Source of the DNA: Methylotenera sp.
GTDB lineage: Bacteria; Pseudomonadota; Gammaproteobacteria; Burkholderiales; Methylophilaceae
NCBI GenBank assembly: GCA_030682715.1
Contig: JAUXNQ010000019.1
Span: 1-64,000, forward strand
Direction of reading: 5' to 3'
Length of the DNA: 64,000 nt
A program made the translations under genes and the position numbers. The notes beneath the pieces are model-generated. The model ran no database searches, was not told the DNA's origin, and was given only the letters and a program-made list of their open reading frames with translations. This document shows, piece by piece, positions 19,570 to 28,236 of this stretch. The stretch's first letter is position 1. Each line of letters opens with the position of its first letter.

Positions 19570-20982
19570 CTAAACATCTTTTTTGGCACGCTTTTCTTTG
19601 ATAGAAGCTTCACGATGCGCTACTTTACCGCTGGCATCCGTACGCTTTGCATTGATACCCCAGTCTAATTCCTGATCTTGCACGTAACGTTTACCCAACT
19701 GCCATGCAATTTGCGCGCGAGCTAACTCAACGCCTAAGTAAAAAGCATGCGAGGCATCGTTATCCACTTTTAAATCTGGGTACAGCACAAAGGGGTCAAG
19801 CGCATCATAGATGCCATCTCGGTTGTAAACATGCAGCCCTTGCTCACTCACCTGAATACGAAAGCTAGGGTCTTTAATTTGTGATGCAATTTCTTTAATC
19901 TCGTCAGCACTGTAGGTAAATGGCCGCCTATCATGCAGCCCTAGCAAACTATTGCTATAGCCGCGTGGCAACCTGTCATCACGTTTGGCAGCATACATAG
20001 TGCGTCTGGCAATATCAGCTTCTGCAATTGCATTAATTGCGTGAGGGCTTACTGAGGTTGCAAGCACAGCACTGACATTAAGCTCACTAATCATCCCAAA
20101 TAAAAGTGCATTGATTCCTGTCGTGTCGGCATCGGTAAGCTCCGTTAAGTTACCGATTCCCATCATGATCTCTATATCAGGATATTTCTTACGGAGCTGA
20201 TGGTAGCGGACAATTGAGGCTGTCAATCCAAAATGGATAGGGTCCAGAATTGCATCAGCAATAAAGGGTTTTCCTAACTTAATACATCCTTCAATCGCGC
20301 GATACAGCGAGGGTAAGCTATGCGGCTTTGCGGGAATCAAGATTGGCGTAGAAGCCACTTCTTGTGCGATCCAAAGGGTTTTTTCAGTGAGACTTAACAG
20401 GTAATCAGCACCAGCATGTCCTGCTGTGAGTAAGTCATCTGTATTTAACGAATCAACACTTACATTCAACCCTTGCTGCTTTAATGTCCGAATGGTTTCT
20501 GCCAAGTGAGGAAATGGCACTGCTGGCAAACAGCCAAGATCAATGACATTTGCACCCTGCGCCTGATATTGCAGCGCTTTTTGTAGGACGCCTTCAACAC
20601 TTAAATACGGTGCGTCTACAATCTCAGCGAATATTTTTACTTGATATTGGCTTAAATCTGGCACCACGCCTTGATGTCCAAAATACTGTGGCAGATCTTT
20701 TAAATCTGCAGGACCTCGTTCTACAGGAACGCCATATTTAGCCTCAAGCATCGTCAAATCACCTTGGCACAAACCTGGCACAATCACTTTATCCGCATCA
20801 CCTGTTTCTTTGACTCTACGCGCAATTAAATCTGGAGTCATTAACGCTGCAACAGAAACACCTATTTGCTCCACACGGTACTTAAAAGGCGGGGTTTTAG
20901 GATTGCTTTGCACTTCACTTAGCACTTTATTCAGACTTTTTTCGGCAAGCTTACCCGTTAAAAAAAGTAGATTTTTCGTCAT
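19570..20982 (-). CDS. Dihydropteroate synthase-related protein (DUF6513 / pterin-binding / DUF4346)
   Basis: The 470-residue protein shows three parts: an N-terminal domain of about 110 residues (LLFLTGKLAEKSL start), a pterin-binding TIM-barrel like dihydropteroate synthase (VIDLGCLPAVPFP, VSVDSLNTDD, IMMGIGNLTELTDAD), and a C-terminal domain over about 380-450 with VYNRDGIYDALDPF and VQDQELDWG. Relatives in methanogens and methylotrophs are linked to tetrahydromethanopterin synthesis. It lies 1 base from the flavoprotein gene upstream, indicating a tight operon. The exact reaction is inferred from the family. The last 30 residues are charged and lysine-rich. Confidence 0.88.
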   Translation of the reverse strand: MTKNLLFLTGKLAEKSLNKVLSEVQSNPKTPPFKYRVEQIGVSVAALMTPDLIARRVKETGDADKVIVPGLCQGDLTMLEAKYGVPVERGPADLKDLPQYFGHQGVVPDLSQYQVKIFAEIVDAPYLSVEGVLQKALQYQAQGANVIDLGCLPAVPFPHLAETIRTLKQQGLNVSVDSLNTDDLLTAGHAGADYLLSLTEKTLWIAQEVASTPILIPAKPHSLPSLYRAIEGCIKLGKPFIADAILDPIHFGLTASIVRYHQLRKKYPDIEIMMGIGNLTELTDADTTGINALLFGMISELNVSAVLATSVSPHAINAIAEADIARRTMYAAKRDDRLPRGYSNSLLGLHDRRPFTYSADEIKEIASQIKDPSFRIQVSEQGLHVYNRDGIYDALDPFVLYPDLKVDNDASHAFYLGVELARAQIAWQLGKRYVQDQELDWGINAKRTDASGKVAHREASIKEKRAKKDV

Positions 20983-20983
20983 G

Positions 20984-21541
20984 CTAGTCAGTTTGCAATG
21001 CCAACTGCAAATGCTGTTGAATGCACTTACTTAAGCTATCCATATCTTCAGCCACACTGGTCATTTCAAACGATTTAAGTTTTGTAATATTGTCTAAATC
21101 AATCTTACGTGGATAAACTTTAACGACATTATCACGTGGCGCTTCTGACTCAAGCTCTGGCGCTGTATCACATGCAAAGACAATACTATGCACACGTGTT
21201 TTTCCTGCTTGCGCAAATAAGTTAGTCACTAAACTATCAGAAAAGCCATAAGCCATTTTAGCTATTGTATTTGAAGTGGCTGGCGCAATGACTAAGCCAT
21301 GATATTTACCTTGATAAAACAACTCAACAGGCACACTACTCGCTGTCTTATCCTGATAAATACGATGACCAGCAGCATTTAACTCTTGATGAAAACCATA
21401 TTGCTGAATGATTTCAGCTCCAGCCCTGCTTAGAAAAACATCAACGTTTTCTAATGTGTTTAAAATTGCAATTGACTCACGTAAATAGTGGCCAGAGCCT
21501 GTAATCGCCCATGCCAAACGTTGACTTTTCTTATCTATCAT
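20984..21541 (-). CDS. Archaeoflavoprotein / dihydromethanopterin reductase-like flavoprotein (DmrB type)
   Basis: The 185-residue protein from ATG 21541 has a flavoprotein fold with LAWAITGSGHYLRESI at the start and PATSNTIAKMAYGFSDSLVTN in the middle, features of the AfpA/DmrB group of FMN proteins. DmrB reduces dihydromethanopterin to tetrahydromethanopterin in archaea and some methylotrophs, so this gene fits the adjacent DHPS-like and MfnB genes. The open frame extends 16 codons upstream, but those residues (rich in Cys and Phe) precede the conserved fold, and ATG 21541 is preferred. A second HFCD-type function, such as phosphopantothenoylcysteine decarboxylase-like chemistry, cannot be fully excluded. 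Confidence 0.8.
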   Translation of the reverse strand: MIDKKSQRLAWAITGSGHYLRESIAILNTLENVDVFLSRAGAEIIQQYGFHQELNAAGHRIYQDKTASSVPVELFYQGKYHGLVIAPATSNTIAKMAYGFSDSLVTNLFAQAGKTRVHSIVFACDTAPELESEAPRDNVVKVYPRKIDLDNITKLKSFEMTSVAEDMDSLSKCIQQHLQLALQTD

Positions 21542-21675
21542 TTTTAACCAAACATATACTTTGAAAAACACATGACAATCACTACACAAGAAAAAACACC
21601 AGACTACTTCTTTGCAAAAGCATTTACAAAGATTATCTGACGCACTGATTACTATCAGCTTTTATTGTGTAAATA

Positions 21676-21708
21676 TGGTGCTAATTAACTTTAATTGCAT
21701 TCGCACCA
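21676..21708. repeat. Weak hairpin after purA
   Basis: TGGTGC and GCACCA pair across an inner TTAATT/AATTAA arm. It lies 13 bases past the purA stop on the minus strand. There is no U-tract, so a terminator role is uncertain. Confidence 0.35.
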
Positions 21709-21720
21709 AACAATTATTTA

Positions 21721-23052
21721 TTAAGCAAAAGGATGCTCAATAACAATCGTTTCGTCACGTTCAGGGCCTGTAGAAACGATGGCAATCGGTACGCCACATA
21801 ACGCTTCTAAACGTTTCAGGTAATTTTGTGCATTTCTAGGCAAACCATCCCAAGTTTTTACACCAAAAGTGGTTTCAGTCCAGCCTGGAACAGTTTCATA
21901 AATTGGTTTACATCCAGCAACATCGTCTGCGCCAATTGGTAACAAATCGATTTTTTTACCGTCTAGCTCATAACCTGTACAGATATTAAGCTCTTTGATA
22001 CCGTCTAACACGTCTAACTTAGTGATACATAAACCAGTGAGGCCATTAATCATCGCCGAACGACGCAAGGCCGCGGCATCAAACCAACCACAACGACGTT
22101 TACGTTTAGTCACAGTGCCAATCTCTTGACCCTTATTCGACATTTGATAACCAGGTAAGCCCTGTGTTTCAATATCCAATTCACTAGGGAAAGGGCCGCC
22201 ACCAACTCGTGTGGTGTAAGCTTTGGTAATGCCCAATACATAGTGCAGCATATTCGCGCCCACACCTGTACCAGCCGATGCCTGACCTGCAATGCAATTA
22301 CTTGAAGTCACATACGGGTAAGTACCGTGGTCGATATCTAATAACGTACCTTGTGCACCTTCAAATAATAGATTTTCACCTTTAGCATTAGCCGTATAAA
22401 TTTCTGCTGACACATCAGCAATCATCGGTTTCAGTGCAATTGCATGCTGCATACTTGCATCATATTGTTGATTAAAATCAACAGGTTTAGCGTCAAGATA
22501 ATTTGTTAGCACAAAGTTATGATAATCCATTACTTCGCGTAATTTATCTGAAAAACGCTCAGGATAAAACAAGTCATATACACGTAAAGCGCGACGAGCC
22601 ACTTTATCTTCATAAGTTGGGCCAATTCCCTTACCAGTAGTACCAATTTTCTTATCGACACTGCGTTTTGCTTCACGCGCAACATCCACAGCCACATGAT
22701 GGCTCATAATCAACGGACAGCCTGGGCTTACTTTTAGACGATTACTCACTTCTAAACCATCTTTTTCTAAAGCTGCAATTTCTTTGAGCAAATGCCCAGC
22801 ATCTAAAACTACGCCATTGCCGATGTAGCAATTAACACCTGCACGTACGATGCCAGAAGGAACTAGATTAAGCTTATAGATACGTTGCGCATCACCTTGC
22901 CCAACAACTAAAGTGTGTCCTGCATTATGGCCACCTTGAAAACGCACAACACCTTGTGCATGATCAGTTAACCAATCAACGATCTTCCCTTTGCCTTCGT
23001 CGCCCCACTGCGTACCAATGACGACTACATTTTTTGCTGCTTTATTTGCCAT
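21721..23052 (-). CDS. purA: Adenylosuccinate synthetase
   Basis: The 443-residue protein has the P-loop-like [16 protein letters not shown] at the start, the GHNAGHT loop, the [14 protein letters not shown] switch and a [12 protein letters not shown] segment, all typical of PurA. It joins IMP and aspartate using GTP in AMP synthesis. Length is slightly above the usual 430. It follows hisZ by 69 bases on the same strand, and closes the hfq-hflX-hflK-hflC-hisZ-purA group common in Betaproteobacteria. Confidence 0.98.
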   Translation of the reverse strand: MANKAAKNVVVIGTQWGDEGKGKIVDWLTDHAQGVVRFQGGHNAGHTLVVGQGDAQRIYKLNLVPSGIVRAGVNCYIGNGVVLDAGHLLKEIAALEKDGLEVSNRLKVSPGCPLIMSHHVAVDVAREAKRSVDKKIGTTGKGIGPTYEDKVARRALRVYDLFYPERFSDKLREVMDYHNFVLTNYLDAKPVDFNQQYDASMQHAIALKPMIADVSAEIYTANAKGENLLFEGAQGTLLDIDHGTYPYVTSSNCIAGQASAGTGVGANMLHYVLGITKAYTTRVGGGPFPSELDIETQGLPGYQMSNKGQEIGTVTKRKRRCGWFDAAALRRSAMINGLTGLCITKLDVLDGIKELNICTGYELDGKKIDLLPIGADDVAGCKPIYETVPGWTETTFGVKTWDGLPRNAQNYLKRLEALCGVPIAIVSTGPERDETIVIEHPFA

Positions 23053-23121
23053 AACGTTTACTTTGATTAAATATTAATTTTTAGAATAGAGATGTTGTCT
23101 AAGACAAACCGTTTACAACGA

Positions 23122-24285
23122 CTAGTTCTTCACCACATCAACAACATGCCAGCCTGAATTGTAATGCTCTAGCTTCCGATTACAACTCAGTTCAGTTAAG
23201 TCTGCTTCTGATCCAGCTAACGCTTCAATCACAACATGACCTTCATTTCGTAGACTTTCAATTTTACTCGCAAGTGAAGTATCTTCTGAAGCTGGTGCAT
23301 AAATTGCGTTCTCCGATTTTGCTGGAGGCAAAGCACTTACTACACCACGTAAATCAAGGCTAAATCCAGTCGCTGGACGAGCGCGTCCGAAAGATTGTCC
23401 AACTTCATCATAACGACCACCTAATGCCAGCGGGCCTTTGTACCCTTGTGCATACGCAGCAAATACAATACCACTATGATAGTGATATCCACGCAACTCG
23501 CTTAGATCAAAACTAACACTAGCACCGAGCTGATCAATCGCATGACTAACTTGTTGCAAACTATCTAACGCCTTTTTAATGGCTGGTGTTGCAGGTAACA
23601 CATTAAATGCTTTAGCTAAAATCGCCTTATCGCCATTCAGCTCTGTTAAGTTTAGCAACGCTTCTCTAGTTGTATGATCTAACGTTTTAGTCAGCGATGC
23701 TACTGCAGGCTGATCTTTACTTTGCAACGCCGCGTATAAATCCTGTTCTAATTGTGGGTCTATTTGACTCGCTTCAATCAAGCTACCAAATACATTAACG
23801 TGGCTAAAATCAAGATGAATCTCATCAATACCTATCGCCTGCAATGCTTTAATCAATAAGCGTTGAATCTCGATATCACTTTCGATGCCAGCATGACCAT
23901 ATAGCTCAGCACCAATTTGCAATGGCTCCCGGGTCAACGCTAGCCCATCAGGTTTAGTGCGCAATACGCTTCCTGCGTAACACAAACGAGTAACACCTTG
24001 ATGATTTAACAGGTGTGCATCAATTCTGGCCGCCTGTGGTGTCATGTCAGCACGTACACCCATGAGCCGACCTGTTAATTGATCAACCACTTTAAATGTG
24101 GCTAAATCTAAATCATGACCTACTCCAGTAATTAATGACTCCATGTACTCCAACATTGGCGGAATCACATACTGATAGCCATGCACTTTAAACAGGTCTA
24201 GCAATTTACGGCGGAGGACTTCTATTCGCATAGCCTCTGCGGGCAATACATCTTCAATATATTCAGGTAACAACCAATTACGCAT
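23122..24285 (-). CDS. hisZ: ATP phosphoribosyltransferase regulatory subunit HisZ
   Basis: The 387-residue protein resembles histidyl-tRNA synthetase (motif 2-like TPQAARIDAHL and the ALGGRYDEVG glycine-rich segment), but starts with NWLLPEYIEDVLP, the HisZ signature, and lacks the anticodon domain. HisZ pairs with the short form of HisG in histidine synthesis. A true hisS is present at 50.4 kb, which supports HisZ here. ATG 24285 is preferred over a TTG three codons upstream. It lies 9 bases after the DUF2065 gene. Confidence 0.95.
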   Translation of the reverse strand: MRNWLLPEYIEDVLPAEAMRIEVLRRKLLDLFKVHGYQYVIPPMLEYMESLITGVGHDLDLATFKVVDQLTGRLMGVRADMTPQAARIDAHLLNHQGVTRLCYAGSVLRTKPDGLALTREPLQIGAELYGHAGIESDIEIQRLLIKALQAIGIDEIHLDFSHVNVFGSLIEASQIDPQLEQDLYAALQSKDQPAVASLTKTLDHTTREALLNLTELNGDKAILAKAFNVLPATPAIKKALDSLQQVSHAIDQLGASVSFDLSELRGYHYHSGIVFAAYAQGYKGPLALGGRYDEVGQSFGRARPATGFSLDLRGVVSALPPAKSENAIYAPASEDTSLASKIESLRNEGHVVIEALAGSEADLTELSCNRKLEHYNSGWHVVDVVKN

Positions 24286-24294
24286 ATTTATCAA

Positions 24295-24480
24295 TCATTT
24301 ACTTAAAAAAATTAAGAGCAAGCCGCCTACAATGGATATCAAACCAACGAAGCGGAGTTGCCCATCTTTTAATGTCACCATTTTTATAAAGGTTTCTCGC
24401 CAGACTTGAGGCATTAGCACCGGGAGTAATCCCTCAAGTATCAGCATCAACCCTAAAGCAGCTAACAAATAGTCGCTCAC
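24295..24480 (-). CDS. DUF2065 family small inner-membrane protein (YjeT-like)
   Basis: The 61-residue protein has two hydrophobic helices (about 4-22 and 42-59) separated by a short charged loop, matching DUF2065/YjeT. Such genes sit between hflC and hisZ or purA in many proteobacteria, as here, and the function is unknown. The start codon is GTG at 24480, 9 bases after the hflC stop, with an AGG upstream. A link to the HflKC-FtsH membrane complex is suggested only by conserved neighbourhood. Confidence 0.87.
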   Translation of the reverse strand: MSDYLLAALGLMLILEGLLPVLMPQVWRETFIKMVTLKDGQLRFVGLISIVGGLLLIFLSK

Positions 24481-24489
24481 CAGAACCTA

Positions 24490-25362
24490 CTATTTTCTGT
24501 TTGGGTTACGCATATATTTAAAGAAGTCTGAGCTAGGATCCAGCACCATTACGTCACTCTTACTCTTGAAGCTGTTTTTGTAAGCTTCTTGACTACGATA
24601 AAACGCATAGAACTCTGGGTTACGGCTGTAAGACTGATTGTAAATTTCACCAGCTTTAGCATCACCCTCACCCTTGGTTTTTTGTGCTTCACGATAAGCC
24701 TCTGCGATTATTACTTCACGCTGTTTATCAGCATCTGCACGAATTTTCTCTGAAGCGGCGGCACCTTCTGAACGTAGTTGATTAGCTAAACGCTTACGCT
24801 CTGCAATCATACGATCAAATACAGACTTACTGATTTCCTCAGCATAGTCAACACGCTTCAATCGTACATCAACCACTGCAATACCCATTTGACGAGCTTC
24901 TGCATCGGCAGTTTTACGTAAGTTATCCATGACTGCGCCACGTTCACCAGCAATCACGTCACGCACTGTACGTTTACCAAACTCAGTACGCAAAACTGCA
25001 TTCACGACTTTAGATAACCTATCCTCCGCAGCAGCTTCGCCACCCTCTTTGATGGATACATAATATTTTACAGGATCAACAATGCGCCATTTAACAAACG
25101 AATCCACCATCATGTATTTGTTTTCGCTAGTAATAAACTTTGCTGGCTGTTCCCAATCCAGTGTCAAAATACGATTATCAAAGTACTTAAGGTTATCCAC
25201 AAACGGGACTTTAAAATAAAGACCTGGATCTTTCTTAACAGATACAATCTCACCTAACCTTTGTACAATGACATACTGCGTTTGCTTCACTGTGAAGGCT
25301 GAAGCTGATAGCAACATCAACCCCACAATCACCAAAATAATAATATTTTTTGCCTTGTTCAT
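24490..25362 (-). CDS. hflC: HflC, SPFH-domain regulator of FtsH
   Basis: The 290-residue protein from ATG 25362 has one N-terminal membrane anchor (IIILVIVGLMLLSASAF) and then an SPFH/band-7 domain (VKQTQYVIVQRLGEIV, later VVDVRLKRVDYAEEI). It forms the periplasmic HflKC cage around FtsH. AAGGA stands just ahead of ATG 25362, 10 bases after hflK; the frame opens further upstream but those codons overlap the end of hflK and are rejected. The C-terminal tail is short and charged. Confidence 0.95.
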   Translation of the reverse strand: MNKAKNIIILVIVGLMLLSASAFTVKQTQYVIVQRLGEIVSVKKDPGLYFKVPFVDNLKYFDNRILTLDWEQPAKFITSENKYMMVDSFVKWRIVDPVKYYVSIKEGGEAAAEDRLSKVVNAVLRTEFGKRTVRDVIAGERGAVMDNLRKTADAEARQMGIAVVDVRLKRVDYAEEISKSVFDRMIAERKRLANQLRSEGAAASEKIRADADKQREVIIAEAYREAQKTKGEGDAKAGEIYNQSYSRNPEFYAFYRSQEAYKNSFKSKSDVMVLDPSSDFFKYMRNPNRK

Positions 25363-25372
25363 TATTTTTTCC

Positions 25373-26578
25373 TTATCTACTTTCTCTATCTCGGCTGCGG
25401 AAAGCTTCTCTCGAGCGCTCTGTAGTAGCTGCTGCTGAGTCAAAGGCTGCGCCTGATTCAGTTTGCGGATTTAATGACTGTACGGATTGAGACTGAGGAG
25501 TGTTAGACGCACCAGTCGCATTGATTAATTTATCCAATGGTAAATACAACAAGCTATTACCAGCTTTTTGATCAACAATCACTTTACTTGTATTAGATAA
25601 AATCTGCTCTTGCGCATCTAAATACAAACGCTGACGTGTGACTTCTGGTGCATTGTTATATTGCGCCAGAATCTGATCGAATCGACTAGTATTACCTCTT
25701 GCTTCACTTTCAACTTTTAACTTATAACCAGCTGCCTCAGATAACAGACGTGAAGCCGTACCACGTGCTTTTGGAATTACGTCATTAGCGTAGGCTTGAC
25801 CTTCGTTAATTTGACGTTGGTTATCTTGGTTTGCACGGTTAACGTCTTCAAAAGCCTCTTGCACTTGCTCTGGAGGTTGAGCGCTTTGCAACGATACACT
25901 GATAATCTTTACACCAGTTTTATAACTATCTAAGATCGACTGCATACGTTCAGATGTATCAGCCAAACCTTTTTGTAGCAAATCATCCAGTTTGTTTTTA
26001 CCTACAACTTCACGAATAGCTGATTCAGCGGCAGACATGACAGCGGTATCTGTTGATCGGTTATTGAATAAATAATACTTGGCGTTGTTCAAGTTATATT
26101 GCACTGCAAATTGTAGATCAATAATATTTTCATCTTCAGTTAACATTAAAGCTTCTTTAGGCAGCTTGGTTTTGCCGCCTCCAGTGCCTTCTGCACTGCT
26201 TCTATAACCAACTTCAAGCCTACGCACCTGCTCCATGTTGACGACTTGTACAGACTCAATCGGATAAGGCAAGTGCCAACGAGGGCCAGGCTCAGTCGTT
26301 TCATCCAACGCTTTACCAAAACGTGTCACTACGCCAGTAGAACCTTGGTCAACAATATAGAATCCAGAACCAAGCCAAATAAGCAGGACAAGCCCTATAA
26401 TCGGCACGATTGGCAAATTAATGTCCCCAGATGACGGACGTTTTGGCTGAGAGTTTGATTGATTACCGCCGTTCTTTCCAAACATCGCATTAATCTTGCG
26501 GCTTAAATCACGCATCACTTCATCAAGGTCAGGTGGCCCTTCATTATTTTGCTGTCTCCAGCCAGGGAATTTAATCAT
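25373..26578 (-). CDS. hflK: HflK, SPFH-domain regulator of FtsH
   Basis: The 401-residue protein has an N-terminal Gly/Asn-rich cytoplasmic tail (about 1-50), one membrane helix (about 53-73), then the SPFH domain (VDQGSTGVVTRFGKAL) and a long helical region with VQEAFEDVNRANQDN. The C-terminal 50 residues are low complexity. It partners HflC, encoded 10 bases downstream. A 158-base gap from hflX contains small repeats and a hairpin, so it may have its own promoter or processing site. Confidence 0.96.
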   Translation of the reverse strand: MIKFPGWRQQNNEGPPDLDEVMRDLSRKINAMFGKNGGNQSNSQPKRPSSGDINLPIVPIIGLVLLIWLGSGFYIVDQGSTGVVTRFGKALDETTEPGPRWHLPYPIESVQVVNMEQVRRLEVGYRSSAEGTGGGKTKLPKEALMLTEDENIIDLQFAVQYNLNNAKYYLFNNRSTDTAVMSAAESAIREVVGKNKLDDLLQKGLADTSERMQSILDSYKTGVKIISVSLQSAQPPEQVQEAFEDVNRANQDNQRQINEGQAYANDVIPKARGTASRLLSEAAGYKLKVESEARGNTSRFDQILAQYNNAPEVTRQRLYLDAQEQILSNTSKVIVDQKAGNSLLYLPLDKLINATGASNTPQSQSVQSLNPQTESGAAFDSAAATTERSREAFRSRDRESR

Positions 26579-26662
26579 TCATCACTCCAACACTAAAAAT
26601 TGAATTACTTTAAACTTTGAAACTTTAAACTTCGGTTTCAAGCCAAAATCTTAATTTAAACA

Positions 26663-26729
26663 ATGTGCTCATTAAAAATTAGCACATCAAACTTCAAATC
26701 TTGCCATTTACTATATCTTGCCATTTACT
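26663..26729. repeat. Hairpin plus 13-bp direct repeat between hflX and hflK
   Basis: ATGTGCT (26663-26669) pairs with AGCACAT (26681-26687). Just beyond, CTTGCCATTTACT occurs twice, at 26700-26712 and 26717-26729, a period of 17 bases. There is no U-tract. The role is unknown. Confidence 0.5.
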
Positions 26730-26736
26730 TAAGTAC

Positions 26737-27873
26737 TTAAACAAAAGCACTTTCTTCAGTACTTTGCTTTTGTAGATACTGGTAATGTTCCGCCATGGCT
26801 AATCTCAGAAACTCAAGCCCTTCGCCTGTTTTTGCAGAAACATGTAAGCTTATAATTCTACCATACTCATCGCGGTCAATAGCAGGCTCCAAACCCACGC
26901 GATCTATTTGGTTATACACTAAAATCTGCGGTACTTCAGAAGCGCCAATCTCATGTAACACCTTATTCACTTGGGTAATCTGCTCATCACGATTAGTACT
27001 AGCAGTGTCTACAATATGTAATAGTAAATCAGCCTGCACAGCTTCTTCCAGCGTCGCGCCAAAAGCCTCAACTAACGCATGCGGCAAATGCTTAATGAAC
27101 CCAACGGTATCCGAAAGCACCACAGAACCGCAATCTGGAATATAAATCTTATGCGTTGTTGTATCTAAAGTTGCGAAAAGCTGGTCTGCGGCATAGATAT
27201 TGGCTTTAGTCAGCCGATTAAAAATCGTAGACTTTCCTGCATTGGTATACCCCACCAAGGACACAGTCATCACATTAGAACGTTTACGTGCTCTACGTTG
27301 CATGCCGCGCTGTGCTTTTAGCTTTAGCAATTTTTCTCGCAACTGCTTAACGCGCACACGCAACATGCGGCGATCAAGCTCAAGCTGTGTTTCACCTGGG
27401 CCGCCGCGCACACCGATACCACCTTTTTGGCGCTCTAAGTGAGTCCAGCCACGCACTAAACGTGTGGAAAGATGCTCAAGCTGTGCGAGTTCAACTTGCA
27501 ACTTACCTTCATGCGTCTGGGCTCGCTGGCTGAATATATCTAAAATCAAGCCAGTTCTATCCACGACACGCGCTTGTAGCAAGCGCTCTAAGTTACGTTG
27601 TTGCGACGGTGTTAAATCATGATTAAAGACGGCAATATTGGATTCAGTTGCCTGCATCATTTGCGTCAATTCATCAGCTTTACCACTGCCAATAAACAAT
27701 TTAGCATCAGGGGCTGACCGCTTCCCTTCCACTTTACCCAGTACAGCAAGTCCTGCGCTCAAGCTCAATTGACGAAGCTCTTCTAAGCTTTCTTCGTAAT
27801 CATTTTCGCCAAAATCAACACTGACCAATATGGCAGCTTCGCCACCACTTGGTCTTTCAAATAAATCTTTCAA
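26737..27873 (-). CDS. hflX: GTPase HflX
   Basis: The 378-residue protein has the HflX N-terminal domain, a GVRGGPGETQLELDRR linker, and the G1 motif VGYTNAGKST, G3 DTVGF and G4 NQID. HflX is a ribosome-associated GTPase that splits stalled ribosomes under stress. The start is TTG at 27873, three bases after the hfq stop, with GAAGG in the end of hfq; no ATG lies between it and conserved residues, so the weak start is accepted and suggests translational coupling to hfq. Confidence 0.95.
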   Translation of the reverse strand: MKDLFERPSGGEAAILVSVDFGENDYEESLEELRQLSLSAGLAVLGKVEGKRSAPDAKLFIGSGKADELTQMMQATESNIAVFNHDLTPSQQRNLERLLQARVVDRTGLILDIFSQRAQTHEGKLQVELAQLEHLSTRLVRGWTHLERQKGGIGVRGGPGETQLELDRRMLRVRVKQLREKLLKLKAQRGMQRRARKRSNVMTVSLVGYTNAGKSTIFNRLTKANIYAADQLFATLDTTTHKIYIPDCGSVVLSDTVGFIKHLPHALVEAFGATLEEAVQADLLLHIVDTASTNRDEQITQVNKVLHEIGASEVPQILVYNQIDRVGLEPAIDRDEYGRIISLHVSAKTGEGLEFLRLAMAEHYQYLQKQSTEESAFV

Positions 27874-27876
27874 CGC

Positions 27877-28113
27877 TTAATCATCACCTTCAGACATACT
27901 AATACTAACCGCACGCGCAGGTACAATCGTTGAAATTGCATGCTTATATACCATTTGCGTCACAGTATTTTTAAGCAGAATAACGTATTGGTCAAAGGAA
28001 TCCACTTGACCTTGCAACTTGATACCATTCACAAGATAAATAGATACTGCCACATGCTCTTTACGTAATGCATTGAGAAATGGGTCTTGTAACATTTGCC
28101 CTTTTTGATTCAT
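27877..28113 (-). CDS. hfq: RNA chaperone Hfq
   Basis: The 78-residue protein shows the Sm1 region ([34 protein letters not shown]) and the Sm2 motif YKHAIST that forms the RNA-binding ring. It pairs small RNAs with mRNAs. The C-terminal tail is very short, as in many Betaproteobacteria. A strong GGAG ribosome site precedes ATG 28113. In most Betaproteobacteria hfq directly follows der; here der is 16 kb away. Confidence 0.97.
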   Translation of the reverse strand: MNQKGQMLQDPFLNALRKEHVAVSIYLVNGIKLQGQVDSFDQYVILLKNTVTQMVYKHAISTIVPARAVSISMSEGDD

Positions 28114-28178
28114 AACGTCTCCTATTGTTTGGAGTTAAATAAAATTAACCACTAGCGACCATTTAAGGCCATATACAA

Positions 28179-28201
28179 ATATCTTACTCTCGTTAAGATA
28201 T
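28179..28201. repeat. 8-bp inverted repeat between gltX and hfq
   Basis: ATATCTTA (28179-28186) and TAAGATAT (28194-28201) pair around a 7-base loop, 66 bases before the hfq start. A U-tract is not clear, so it may be an operator or a weak hairpin in the hfq leader. Confidence 0.4.
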
Positions 28202-28236
28202 AGAACAACCAAATTCGTTCTTTAATTTAATTAAAT

